From: a bacterium
GTDB taxonomy: Bacteria; Cyanobacteriota; Vampirovibrionia; Gastranaerophilales; Gastranaerophilaceae
Reading direction: 5' to 3'
Assembly: GCA_017626055.1 (NCBI GenBank)
Contig: JAGAJM010000027.1
Location: forward strand, 62,001-126,000
DNA length: 64,000 bases
Of this stretch, positions 43,854-52,960 are shown piece after piece. The translations under genes were made by a program, and so were the position numbers. The first letter of the stretch is position 1. Each line of letters begins with the position of its first letter. The notes under the pieces are model-generated. The model made no database searches. It was given only the letters and a program-made list of their open reading frames with translations, and had not been told where the DNA came from.

Positions 43854-45848
43854 TTAGAACTCATCACGAAGATCATAACGTCCACGAGTTGCTTCATACA
43901 TAGTTTCCGCAATAGTTCTTGCCCAATCATCATATCCTTCTAACAGACCTTCTTTTGCCATATTATCGATTATACGTAATTGGTTTCTAAAATTCTTTCT
44001 AACTGATAAAACTTGAGTGTACCAAGCCTCTACACTTTTATTACTTTTCAAGTTATTACATCCTTTACAAAGTCCAACTTGATTATCTTTAGATATTTTC
44101 CCACCTTTTTTTGCAGCAATTAAAAGATCACCAGTTGCAACATCAGATTTAAACATATTAAACAATAATGTAAACACTGGGTTTTTATCAGCATTCTCAT
44201 ACTTATCGTTAGGCATAATTAATGAACTGCGGTATGCAACTGTCCTCAAATCATTCAAAAGAACATAGACAGATTTCGTACACTCAGGGCTATCTAAATC
44301 AATTCCCAAAAAGACTGATCTCATTAAGTTTGAGTAATTATAATCATCAAAGTAACCAGACGAAATATAATTAGTTAGCCTATTTTGAACAAGGTTAACT
44401 AAATTAAGTTGTTCTGGAGTACCATTTTTTTCAATATACTTTACGCCATCATTAAAGTTAAATAAGGCTTGATAAACACCTTGCTGAAGCGAATCTTCCG
44501 CACGTGCAGAAAATTCTTTCAAAAATTCTTCTTGAGAGATACTTGGATTTTCATTATAAATAGTTGTAAAAATTTCCTTAAAATCTCTGGCAAAAACACC
44601 AATATATTTGTCGTTATCTTCCAAAATTTTCACATAATCCGACAAATTCTCTGCTTGAATTAATTTCAACTGAATATCAAGACGTCTTGAATGAGGTAAT
44701 AATGTTGAGCCACAACAAGCACAAGGGATATCAACTACCGATTGTTCAATAGGTGCAAACTCTTCTCTCTTAAATGAAAGCGCTCGCAAACTTAATAAGC
44801 GATCAATATCAGCTTGAGAGAACTCAATAGAACCTTTTGATAGTTTATTTACATAAAACGTGAAATTATTAAAATAATGCCTGTTAGGAATTATTTTTCC
44901 TTCTCCCATTAATTTTGCAATATTAGCTAAATATGATTGCAAAAAGAACTTAGCAACTTCTGGGCTTTCCACTGCTCGAAAGTCCATAAATACTTTCGGA
45001 TGAGCTTTTCTAACACAACTATTACATTCTAAAACTGAATTATTTGTAATTTCATGATCCATATCGTAAGAGTGAATTTTATTTTGTTTAATCAAAGAAT
45101 TAGAAAAAATCTTAGCAGCCCATAATTTAGATAATTCATTTTGGGGTAAAGTTTTAAAGTCATGAATATTGTAAACTCCAAAATTCAAGCTATTTGCACG
45201 CAAATCTTTAAACAAATTCAAGATAAGATAATCTTTTGCATCTTTATCAAAGTCCTTACGATTAACCAATGGGAAAAATACATCCTTGAATTCTTGATAA
45301 CCACCAGTAGTATCAATCACCTTAAAAACTTTATCAACACTATCTTTCAGTTCACCATCTTCTAATGTTTTTGAATAATCAAATAAAAAATTCTTAATTT
45401 CGATAAAACTATCATACCTTTTGGCAAATGCATTCTGTTTTGAATTAGCAAAATAATCAAAAATAGTTAAATTATCCTCTTTCAAAAACAAGTCAGCATT
45501 TTTAAACAAAGTATCTCTCATATGATGAGGAATATAATCAATATTATTTTTAAAAAATGTCACCAAATCTGCAGGTTCATCAATTTTAGCAGCCTCATTA
45601 ACAAGAATATTATACTTCTTTTCAGATAAGGTCTTAACACCACAAGCAGGACAAGTAACATCTCCAATTTCTAATACTGGAGATAAATCAACCGATTCAA
45701 AACGAGGAATAAAATTACTTCCAAACGAGCATTGGAAAGACCTTGGAACGTCAACTTGATAACTGTTATTTTGTACAGTTTCTTTTCGTTCTAAAACTTC
45801 ATTTTTATAAGGGATATAGCTATATGTAATCGGCAGAATTTTGACCAT
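43854..45848 (-). CDS. Unknown protein with two duplicated CxxCG...CxxC zinc modules
   Basis: 664 residues from the ATG at 45848 (a TTG at 45869 is less likely). Near the N-terminus is SFQCSFGSNF, of the same Phe-Gly type seen in other proteins here. Cys pairs occur twice in the same order: CPACG (about 67-71) with CNSC (about 275-278), then CACCG (about 377-381) with CKGC (about 590-593), each module spanning about 210 residues of mostly helical sequence. The layout suggests an internal duplication of a split HNH-like or treble-clef zinc fold. I can see no clear catalytic His-Asn-His set. Unknown function. Confidence 0.7.
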   Translation of the reverse strand: MVKILPITYSYIPYKNEVLERKETVQNNSYQVDVPRSFQCSFGSNFIPRFESVDLSPVLEIGDVTCPACGVKTLSEKKYNILVNEAAKIDEPADLVTFFKNNIDYIPHHMRDTLFKNADLFLKEDNLTIFDYFANSKQNAFAKRYDSFIEIKNFLFDYSKTLEDGELKDSVDKVFKVIDTTGGYQEFKDVFFPLVNRKDFDKDAKDYLILNLFKDLRANSLNFGVYNIHDFKTLPQNELSKLWAAKIFSNSLIKQNKIHSYDMDHEITNNSVLECNSCVRKAHPKVFMDFRAVESPEVAKFFLQSYLANIAKLMGEGKIIPNRHYFNNFTFYVNKLSKGSIEFSQADIDRLLSLRALSFKREEFAPIEQSVVDIPCACCGSTLLPHSRRLDIQLKLIQAENLSDYVKILEDNDKYIGVFARDFKEIFTTIYNENPSISQEEFLKEFSARAEDSLQQGVYQALFNFNDGVKYIEKNGTPEQLNLVNLVQNRLTNYISSGYFDDYNYSNLMRSVFLGIDLDSPECTKSVYVLLNDLRTVAYRSSLIMPNDKYENADKNPVFTLLFNMFKSDVATGDLLIAAKKGGKISKDNQVGLCKGCNNLKSNKSVEAWYTQVLSVRKNFRNQLRIIDNMAKEGLLEGYDDWARTIAETMYEATRGRYDLRDEF

Positions 45849-45860
45849 ATCAACAATAAA

Positions 45861-45890
45861 ACCTAACAAAAAATAATTTGCTAGGTTTTA
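45861..45890 (-). terminator. Terminator after trxB
   Basis: Minus strand: ACCTAGCAAA / TTTGTTAGGT with a short T-rich loop, followed by TTTATTG. It overlaps the leader of the CxxC-protein gene. Confidence 0.6.
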
Positions 45891-45913
45891 CCGAATTTAT
45901 TAAGATTTTTAAT

Positions 45914-46852
45914 TTATACAGTAACTTCTTTTAAAGCTTCAATATATCTAACTGCGTAAACCGCACCAATTGCACCATCTGAAGCCGCAGTAACAACTTG
46001 TCTCAGAGGTGTTACTCTAACATCACCAACTGCATAAACACCATCAACAGAAGTTTTCATAGTCTCATCAGTTAAAATAAAACCTTTTGAGTCTTGTTCA
46101 ATTTGTCCACTAAAGCCATCTACATTTGGCAAAATGCCGATATAAGGGAATACACCATTTACTGCCAAATCAGACACAACACCAGTTTTAACATTTTCTA
46201 GCACAACTGTTGAAACTAAGTCTTCGCCTTTAATTTCTTTAACCACAGAATTCCAAACAAATTCTAATTTTTCGTTACTAAATGCTCTTTCTTGAACAAT
46301 TTTATCTGCTCTTAATTCGTTTCTTCTATGAATTAAATATACTTTAGATGCAAATTTTGTTAAATACATAGCTTCTTCAACTGCGGAATTTCCACCACCA
46401 ACAACAGCTACGATTTTATCCTTATAAAATGCACCATCACAAACTGCGCAATAACTAACTCCACGACCAACAAACTCAGCTTCTCCAGCAACACCTAATT
46501 TCATAGGTTTTGCACCAGTTGCAATGATAACTGTTTTTGCTCTAAATTCAGATTCAGAAGTCTTGATTATTTTTGGGTTAGAAACCAAATCAATTGATTC
46601 AATTTCTTGCATTGGAAATTTTTCAACTCCGAACTTATCTGCGTGTTCTTCAAATTTTTCCATTAATTCAAATCCACCAATAGCCGAAAATCCTGGATAA
46701 TTTTCAAGTTCCAAATAATTAGATGGCTGACCACCTAGCATATTAACATCAATAATTGCAGTTGAAACCGCACCTCTAGAAGCATACATACCTGCCGCAA
46801 ATCCTGCTGGACCACCACCCAAAATCACTGTATCAAATTCTTTTATTGCCAT
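45914..46852 (-). CDS. trxB: Thioredoxin reductase
   Basis: NADPH-dependent flavoprotein that reduces thioredoxin. 312 residues. FAD-binding GGGPAGFAAGMYASRG (about 12-27), the redox-active pair in CAVCDG (near 136-141), the NADPH-binding GGGNSAVEEAMYL (about 154-166) and the final VYAVGDVRVTPLRQVVTAA are all intact. It lies 17 bp downstream of the secreted 160-residue gene, with which it is probably co-transcribed. Confidence 0.96.
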   Translation of the reverse strand: MAIKEFDTVILGGGPAGFAAGMYASRGAVSTAIIDVNMLGGQPSNYLELENYPGFSAIGGFELMEKFEEHADKFGVEKFPMQEIESIDLVSNPKIIKTSESEFRAKTVIIATGAKPMKLGVAGEAEFVGRGVSYCAVCDGAFYKDKIVAVVGGGNSAVEEAMYLTKFASKVYLIHRRNELRADKIVQERAFSNEKLEFVWNSVVKEIKGEDLVSTVVLENVKTGVVSDLAVNGVFPYIGILPNVDGFSGQIEQDSKGFILTDETMKTSVDGVYAVGDVRVTPLRQVVTAASDGAIGAVYAVRYIEALKEVTV

Positions 46853-46869
46853 AATCTATCCTCAATAAT

Positions 46870-47352
46870 CTATAATACACTTTGCCCTGCAATTTTCTCA
46901 CCTTTAATCGAATAAATTGCTGTTTCTGTCTTCCTTATACTACCATCAACATCCGAAATTGTATCTAGTTTTAATTCATCAGTACCAGAAAAATTATCGC
47001 CATTTATGGTAATACTAACCTTGTCTGTTAAAATTTTATTATCATATTTTCCAATTTTTGTAAATGTAACTGAATTTGCAGTTGCCTCTTCAACTTTTAT
47101 TTCAGCCATAGCTCCAGAAAATGGATTACTAAGATTTATGACGCCCGCTTCAACAGATAAGTTCCACAAATCTACACCTTTTTCTTTAAAACTAATAGGA
47201 GCATCCGTTTCTAGCCTATATGAAGAAACACGCCAAGACCCAAAGAAAGTATCAGGAACTTTCTCGACAAAGCCTTTTAGTGTTGTTTGACCTGCAAAAA
47301 CACTCCCAATTGTCATAAAAAAAATAAAGATAAGTCCAAACAATTTATACAT
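46870..47352 (-). CDS. Secreted protein of unknown function
   Basis: 160 residues with a Sec signal peptide (about 1-20, ending SVFA), then a beta-rich mature part starting GQTTLKGFVEKVPDTFFGSW with a WRVSSYRLE segment that faintly recalls lipocalin-like or beta-barrel starts. Repeated short strands with Thr/Lys/Asp suggest a beta-sandwich or barrel. Its stop is adjacent to trxB and its start abuts the 75-residue gene. No family recognised. Confidence 0.65.
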   Translation of the reverse strand: MYKLFGLIFIFFMTIGSVFAGQTTLKGFVEKVPDTFFGSWRVSSYRLETDAPISFKEKGVDLWNLSVEAGVINLSNPFSGAMAEIKVEEATANSVTFTKIGKYDNKILTDKVSITINGDNFSGTDELKLDTISDVDGSIRKTETAIYSIKGEKIAGQSVL

Positions 47353-47580
47353 TTATGACACCACATTTAATCCATAATACTCAGCCATATTAACCCAGTA
47401 ATCCACTTGATTTGCTGGGATATAAAAATCAATTGTAGAACCATATCTATTATAACGAGATTTTGCAATATGAGACGCCACCGCAGACATAGCGTCAGGA
47501 TCAGCTATTCTTGATGTATTTAAATCGATATGAATTTTGCGACATCTTGTACTACGAACAAGCGGATTAATTTTGTCCAT
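47353..47580 (-). CDS. Unknown 75-residue protein
   Basis: A small soluble protein with an Arg-rich start (RSTRCRKIHIDLN, about 9-21), a central helix (DAMSAVASHIAKSRYNRYGS, about 29-48) and an aromatic C-terminus (DYWVNMAEYYGLNVV). It looks like a compact alpha/beta fold. The start lies 63 bp from the pgi stop and its stop abuts the next gene's start. No family recognised. Confidence 0.6.
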   Translation of the reverse strand: MDKINPLVRSTRCRKIHIDLNTSRIADPDAMSAVASHIAKSRYNRYGSTIDFYIPANQVDYWVNMAEYYGLNVVS

Positions 47581-47643
47581 ATAATCACCCCTTATAATTT
47601 AATGATAATTATAAACATTTCTACAATAAAAATCTAGTAATTA

Positions 47644-49035
47644 TTAAGAAATAGCAGACATTCTTTCTTGAAGCATACGAGCAGATTCTTCATATCCTGC
47701 TCTACCCATCAATGCATATGTGTAATACTTAGCTTGTTCTACCCCAGGCTGATCAAAAGCATTTACATTATACAATTCACCAGCAATAGCAGTTTGGACT
47801 TCTAATAGATACAACAATTGTGCTAAATAATAACCATTAACTTTTGGAATAGTAATCGTTAAAGTTGGTCTTGAGTAATCAGCAAGAGAAACTTTTGTTG
47901 AATCGGCTTCCGCATCCATCAACTCATTTAATGTTTTTCCACCTAAATAGCCAATACCTGTGTATTCAAATATTTTAGGAATTTCAAGAGTTGTATCAAA
48001 TTCACCAACCCTGATAAAATTAATCACTTTATCATTAGGACCTTCATTATATAATTGAATCTGAGAATGTTGATCAGTTGCCCCAAGAGCTTTTAATGGT
48101 GTTGGTCCAACGTGAACTGGATTACCTTGCAAATCTTCATTCTTTCCTAAAGATTCTGCCCATAACTGAACATACCAGTCAGAAACATATTTTAAACGAC
48201 TTGAATAAGGCATCATTACAGACAAGTTTTTACCTTTTTTAGTATCCATAAGATAATGAATTAATGCACCTTGAGCCGCAATATTTTCATTGATATCAGT
48301 ATTTTTCAAGAACAAATCCATATCCTTGATACCATTTACCATTTCATCAATATCGATACCTACTAACGCAAAAGGTAATAAACCTACTGCTGAAAAAACA
48401 GAAAATCTACCGCCAACATCATCTGGAACAACAAAAGTTTTATAACCTTCTTGTTCAGAAATCTGTCTTAAAACACCTGTTTGTTTATCAGTTGTCGCAA
48501 CAATATTTTTACGATAATCGTCTTCCATTTCTTCTTTCATACGATTTTTTACAATCATAAATTGCGACATAGTTTCAGCAGTTGAACCAGACTTGGTAAT
48601 AACATTAACCAAAGTTCTTTTTAAATCTAAAATATCCAACAAGCCGTTCATTGTGTCTGGATCAATATTATCTAAGAAAAATATTCTAGGAAAATTATCA
48701 CGTTGTTCAGGTGTTAACAAATTCCAATAAGGTTTCAAAAGAGCCTCAGTTACAGCAAGTCCGCCTAATGCAGAGCCACCAATACCTAATACCAATATAT
48801 TATCAAAGCGACCTTGAACCAATGAAGCATATTCTTTAACATACCAAAGAGTTTCTTCGTTATAACCAAGATTCATCCACTGAAGCTTTTGCCCCATTTT
48901 ATCTTTTCTTTTATTTAAATCTGTAATAATGTTTGCAATTTTTTCTCTGTATTCTGAAAATTCTTGAGCAATATCTAACCCGTGTTCGCTACCAATAACT
49001 GATACATCGGCGCTTCTATAATCAAACTTAATCAT
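47644..49035 (-). CDS. pgi: Glucose-6-phosphate isomerase
   Basis: Interconverts glucose-6-phosphate and fructose-6-phosphate. 463 residues, in the range of the shorter Bacillus-type enzymes. Visible motifs: GIGGSALGGLAVTEALL (about 83-99), VITKSGSTAETMSQF (phosphate loop, near 141-155) and VMMPYSSRLKYVSDWYVQLW (near 270-289) with the sugar-binding Arg and Glu. It is the only central glycolytic enzyme gene in the window. Confidence 0.96.
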   Translation of the reverse strand: MIKFDYRSADVSVIGSEHGLDIAQEFSEYREKIANIITDLNKRKDKMGQKLQWMNLGYNEETLWYVKEYASLVQGRFDNILVLGIGGSALGGLAVTEALLKPYWNLLTPEQRDNFPRIFFLDNIDPDTMNGLLDILDLKRTLVNVITKSGSTAETMSQFMIVKNRMKEEMEDDYRKNIVATTDKQTGVLRQISEQEGYKTFVVPDDVGGRFSVFSAVGLLPFALVGIDIDEMVNGIKDMDLFLKNTDINENIAAQGALIHYLMDTKKGKNLSVMMPYSSRLKYVSDWYVQLWAESLGKNEDLQGNPVHVGPTPLKALGATDQHSQIQLYNEGPNDKVINFIRVGEFDTTLEIPKIFEYTGIGYLGGKTLNELMDAEADSTKVSLADYSRPTLTITIPKVNGYYLAQLLYLLEVQTAIAGELYNVNAFDQPGVEQAKYYTYALMGRAGYEESARMLQERMSAIS

Positions 49036-49137
49036 GGAATCCCAAATGTCCCTTCTAATAACTAACCTATACTTTCATATTATTTACTAAAGGGTAAAAT
49101 TCAAGAATATTTAGAAAAAATGTAACATGCAATTAAG

Positions 49138-49168
49138 CAAAAAAGACCTTTTTACAAAGGTCTTTTTC
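49138..49168 (-). terminator. Terminator after the 748-residue gene
   Basis: aaagaccttt / aaaggtcttt stem, 4-base loop; on the minus strand it is followed by TTTTTTGC. Confidence 0.85.
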
Positions 49169-49190
49169 GTCACTTTAAAACAACATCTAA

Positions 49191-51437
49191 TTACGCACTT
49201 TGATTGAATTTGAAAGTTCTAGAAATATTTTTATCAATTACACCTTTGATTACATCATATTCAGTTTGTAATGCATTGTGTTCAGTGTCAATATTTTTCA
49301 ATTCCATATCGAAGATATTATCTTTAGCTTCGATATCGTTCATAGCTCTATTGTATTCTGCTTCAGCTTTTGCTACCGCAGCTTCATCAGTAACTTCAGT
49401 GATTTTAACACAAGTTCTGTAATCCAAACCATTCCATTTGAAGTTTTTATCAACTTGTTCAAGTGTAACGATACCAGATTCTAAAGCATATTCCATCCAT
49501 TCTTTAGATGCGCCTAAACCATTTTCTAATGCTTTAAAACCTTGGTTCATTCTATTGAATAAGTTTGTATACCATTGAGCTTTAGCATCAGCATTACCAG
49601 TGTTAGCGGTATCATTTTGATCAACCCAAGCATATTTTGGTTCACCATATACTGCGATAATTTCTTCAACTAAGAATTCTTTAATAACTGTATTGAAAGA
49701 TTCAGATTGTTTCAAGCCTTTTGCTTTTAAGAATTGAAGCACGAAATCAATATTAGTTAAGTTTTCTGGAGTTACTAAGTGATTGATAGCATTTTCGCCT
49801 TCACCAGTAGTAAATGCAATTGCTCCATCTCTCATAGCAGCTTCAACATAGTCTTTTGATGATTTATAAAGAACGCCCTCAAATTCAACTTTAGTCAAAT
49901 AATTATTAGGGTTATTAAGGTAATCAGAATCACTAGTGTCTGCATTAGGGTCTAGAATTGGTCCTTCAAAAATGTTGCTTAAGAATCTATCTTTAGCACC
50001 GAAGTAATTATTTAAAACTTTGCCTAATGTTTTACCAACACTTTTGATGATTTGTGCTGAATCGATATTAAATGAAGGATCTTCAACAATTCTTCTTGCA
50101 AAGTTTTCTCTATTTACTTTGAAAATAATTTCATTAAGTAACTCATTTGTGATTGAATTGAAGAATTCAGGCGCTTCAGCTTCTTTAACAAGCATTGTAG
50201 ATTTAACTTTATAATTACCATTTTCATCTTTATCTAAAGACATGAAACGTTCTTGGTAAGTATTAGAATCTGTTTCTTCATCATAAGTAGTTTCTTTATA
50301 TGATAATTGATTTACAAATTCTTCAAAATCGATGTTAGTTTTTATAGCACCAACAGCGTCTAATGGACCAGTCAAAGCATAAGTAGAGTTTTTAGATTCT
50401 TCATCTTCTAGAGGTACTGCTTCTGTAACTTTACCATTTGCATCTACTGTAATTTTAACTGCACCATCCAATACGTATGTTGTAGAAAGTACGTTACCAT
50501 CAGCATCAGACTGAACTTCTGAACTCATTTCAACATTTTCTGATACTAATACACCTTGGATTTTTTCACGTTTTAGGTCATCACCAATTTTAGGATTACC
50601 ATTTTCATCTAAGTAAGGGAAAGAACCATATGAAATTGAATCAACAATTTCTATCATAGAATTTTTATCAACTTCAGAAATAAATTGATCTGCGTATAAT
50701 CCATTAATATTGTATGTATTGTTATTTGTTCCGTAGAAATAATTTTTGAATGCATTAACTCTATTTTCTAAAGTATTAGGGTCAGCAACAACTGTGATAC
50801 CAAATTCACCAGAAGTAGGATCCTGAGTTACATTTGGAGTATTATTAGTTAACAAGTAGCTTAATAAAGCTTCTTCTGTTGCTTTTTCTAATTCAAGATC
50901 AGCATTAATGAACTCACCATAGTTATTTGTGTAATCTTCAACTTCTAAAGAGTTTTCGTATGAACCATATTGTTCATAGTAAGTTTTCATTTCTTCAACT
51001 GAAATATTATCGAATGGTTGTGGGTAAACTGAATTTTTAATAGCACCCAACTGATCGAAATAAGTTGTTGTATATTCTAGACCATGAGCTAATAAATAAG
51101 CATTTAAGTTACCATTTGCTTGAGTAAACATAGCTGCTTCAGATTCACTAACTAAAATTTGACCAGCTGAATTGATTAAGCCATATTGAGTGTTGTATGA
51201 GCTATAAGCTGTCAAAGCATTGTAAGTCAAATCTTGAGACATAGCATTACCAGCTTCATCATAGCTAGCGAATTTCAATGTTGCGTTATTCAACGCATTG
51301 ATATAATTCTCACTAGCTTGAGAACTTTGAGTAGCCAAACGCATTTTTGCATTATTAATGGTTTGAGATCTCAACTCATTGTCAGCTAAACGAGCTGTAA
51401 TAGTTAATAATCTAGCTTGTGATGCTGCCATTCCCAT
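49191..51437 (-). CDS. Large surface/axial-type protein of unknown family (MGMAASQARLL start)
   Basis: 748 residues with no signal peptide. The N-terminal about 55 residues (MGMAASQARLLTITARLADN onwards) and the C-terminal about 45 (IEAKDNIFDMELKNIDTEHN and following coil) are helical and Ala/Leu-rich, while the middle is long, acidic, Asn/Tyr-rich and repetitive. This head-and-tail helical plan with a variable middle resembles flagellin/hook-associated axial proteins that are exported through a flagellum-type apparatus; that is inference. A sigma-28-like promoter precedes it. The 193-residue gene at 57192 looks like a smaller protein of similar layout. Confidence 0.75.
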   Translation of the reverse strand: MGMAASQARLLTITARLADNELRSQTINNAKMRLATQSSQASENYINALNNATLKFASYDEAGNAMSQDLTYNALTAYSSYNTQYGLINSAGQILVSESEAAMFTQANGNLNAYLLAHGLEYTTTYFDQLGAIKNSVYPQPFDNISVEEMKTYYEQYGSYENSLEVEDYTNNYGEFINADLELEKATEEALLSYLLTNNTPNVTQDPTSGEFGITVVADPNTLENRVNAFKNYFYGTNNNTYNINGLYADQFISEVDKNSMIEIVDSISYGSFPYLDENGNPKIGDDLKREKIQGVLVSENVEMSSEVQSDADGNVLSTTYVLDGAVKITVDANGKVTEAVPLEDEESKNSTYALTGPLDAVGAIKTNIDFEEFVNQLSYKETTYDEETDSNTYQERFMSLDKDENGNYKVKSTMLVKEAEAPEFFNSITNELLNEIIFKVNRENFARRIVEDPSFNIDSAQIIKSVGKTLGKVLNNYFGAKDRFLSNIFEGPILDPNADTSDSDYLNNPNNYLTKVEFEGVLYKSSKDYVEAAMRDGAIAFTTGEGENAINHLVTPENLTNIDFVLQFLKAKGLKQSESFNTVIKEFLVEEIIAVYGEPKYAWVDQNDTANTGNADAKAQWYTNLFNRMNQGFKALENGLGASKEWMEYALESGIVTLEQVDKNFKWNGLDYRTCVKITEVTDEAAVAKAEAEYNRAMNDIEAKDNIFDMELKNIDTEHNALQTEYDVIKGVIDKNISRTFKFNQSA

Positions 51438-51483
51438 TGTTTGCTGTGTCCTTTCGAATTTCCTTAAAGTTTCCTTACTCTAT

Positions 51484-51510
51484 AAATCGGCAGCTTTTCC
51501 AAAAACTTTA
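51484..51510 (-). promoter_or_regulatory. Sigma-28 (FliA/SigD)-like promoter
   Basis: Minus strand: TAAA (51510-51507), 15-bp spacer, GCCGATTT (51491-51484). This matches the FliA/SigD consensus TAAA-N15-GCCGATAA at 10 of 12 positions, about 47 bp before the start of the 748-residue gene. Confidence 0.55.
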
Positions 51511-51567
51511 ATATTTTGAGGTGTTTTGTTAAGATTTTGTTACAATTAATTATTTAGAAATAAAAAC

Positions 51568-51600
51568 ACAAAAAAGAGTAGAAAATTATTCTACTCTTAA
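51568..51600 (-). terminator. Terminator after the Cys-rich small protein
   Basis: Minus strand: AGAGTAGAA / TTCTACTCT stem followed by TTTTTTGTG. Confidence 0.85.
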
Positions 51601-51635
51601 AATTTATCATCCATCATTATAAAATTTTTAGATAA

Positions 51636-52004
51636 TTAACAAACTGATGCAAAAGAAGAACAAGATGAACCTGATGGACAAGATGAGAATGAAGCTCCAC
51701 CGCAATCAAATCCACCAGCAGAGAATCCACAATCACCTAAAACTGCAACTGCTGCTGAGAATTCTCCCATAAAACCTGATGATTCAGAATCTGAAAACTC
51801 ATAATTTGCATACATTGCATAATCAACTGCAACAGGACTATTAGAAATATAAGTGTCGTATTCACCCATTGTTAATAAGCTTTTAGCTTCACTTAAATTC
51901 ATAGCTAAAATACCTGAATTTTCAACAGGATTATTATTCTTAACGTTATTAGCTTTACTAGAAGTAGTGTTCTTTGTAGCTTTGTCACCGAATAATAAAA
52001 TCAT
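51636..52004 (-). CDS. Small protein with Cys/Ser/Gly-rich C-terminus; possible modified peptide precursor
   Basis: 122 residues from the ATG at about 52004, preceded by aggag at good spacing; an upstream ATG (52076) lies before that site. Residues about 1-75 are polar, Asn/Ser/Ala-rich and leader-like, with no signal peptide. The last about 40 are very rich in Gly, Ser and Cys: GDCGFSAGGFDCGGASFSSC, then PSGSSCSSFASVC, ending in Cys (5 Cys in all). Such a tail could be a core peptide, a metal-binding tail or a disulfide-rich surface protein. No maturase gene is next to it. A CTTTATATA box lies about 40 bp upstream. Confidence 0.7.
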   Translation of the reverse strand: MILLFGDKATKNTTSSKANNVKNNNPVENSGILAMNLSEAKSLLTMGEYDTYISNSPVAVDYAMYANYEFSDSESSGFMGEFSAAVAVLGDCGFSAGGFDCGGASFSSCPSGSSCSSFASVC

Positions 52005-52040
52005 CTTAATTTCTCCTGATATCTCGTGTTCTCTTACACC

Positions 52041-52049
52041 TATATAAAG
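52041..52049 (-). promoter_or_regulatory. CTTTATATA promoter-like box ahead of the Cys-rich gene
   Basis: Minus strand CCTTTATATAG, about 40 bp upstream of the proposed start; one of four such boxes in the window. Confidence 0.4.
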
Positions 52050-52204
52050 GAATAAAATTTGACCCAATTTCAGCATGGTATGTTTTCGTTACAAAACTTA
52101 ACTTAAAATTTAAAACTTATGGATTACACATCTAAACCCAAAGATTGATGTACATGTCAAAAAAACAAGTGTAATATGGAAATGTAGATTAGGGAGGTAA
52201 GGGA

Positions 52205-52852
52205 ATGAAGAGAATAATTTTAATATTAACATTCTTAATTACATTTGCTTTCTCAACACTTGCAGTTACGGCTGCAGGTAATAGTTTACATACTATTACG
52301 TTAGAAAAAAACAATTCAGGTTATAACATCGTACTTGGTTCTGACAAAATTGCAAAAGTAGTTAAGAAAACTCCAGCAAACAATGAACTAATTATGGAAA
52401 TCACTGGAATAACTTCATCAGAAACTGTTAACGCAATATATAAAGGCACTAATAGCATTGAAGGTTTAATCATCGAAAACATAGCTCCAAATAAATTAAA
52501 AATTTATATCACAGCTGAAAATATTAAAAATTCAACAGTTATGATGGAATCATTAAATGGTGAAACTACTATTGTTGGTGAATCAATCCCAGTTGATAAA
52601 ATACTTTGGGCAGTATTTGTAATGGCTTTATTTGGCGTAATCTTCAAAATTTCTAAAGACATTACTGAAGAAGACGAAAAAATCCTTATTAAAAAGGATA
52701 TTAAAGACAGAGAAATCCAAATGTACAGAAAATACAGAAGTGAAATGACTATTAATCCTGGTATTGATAATCGTACAGATTTGAGAATGAGAAAAATGCT
52801 TAAGAAGATCGACAGAAAAATCGACGAAAGATTAACTTCTGCGATTAGATAA
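52205..52852 (+). CDS. Unknown exported protein with beta-rich ectodomain and cytoplasmic tail
   Basis: 215 residues with a signal peptide (about 1-24), an extracytoplasmic part (about 25-130) of beta strands resembling an AMIN-like module (GYNIVLGSDKIAKVV), one membrane span (about 136-152), and a highly charged cytoplasmic tail (EEDEKILIKKDIKDREI onwards). A one-pass membrane protein with an envelope-facing domain fits. The start follows a strong gggaggt site. No family recognised. Confidence 0.75.
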   Translation: MKRIILILTFLITFAFSTLAVTAAGNSLHTITLEKNNSGYNIVLGSDKIAKVVKKTPANNELIMEITGITSSETVNAIYKGTNSIEGLIIENIAPNKLKIYITAENIKNSTVMMESLNGETTIVGESIPVDKILWAVFVMALFGVIFKISKDITEEDEKILIKKDIKDREIQMYRKYRSEMTINPGIDNRTDLRMRKMLKKIDRKIDERLTSAIR

Positions 52853-52907
52853 AGACTTAAACCTCAAGAAAAAAACTTAAATATATCCCTAAAACATTTT
52901 ATGTCTA

Positions 52908-52935
52908 AGCAAGTTGCAAAACTTGCTTTTTATTT
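52908..52935 (+). terminator. Terminator after the exported 215-residue gene
   Basis: gcaagtt / aacttgc stem with a short loop followed by TTTTTATTTT. Confidence 0.8.
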
Positions 52936-52960
52936 TGAGGGGTAAATACAATCTTTAAAA

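Noticed and set aside
51636-52004. Assignment of the Cys-rich protein to a named peptide class such as SCIFF
   Set aside because: Cys count and spacing do not fit the class and no cognate radical SAM maturase is adjacent; left as unassigned.
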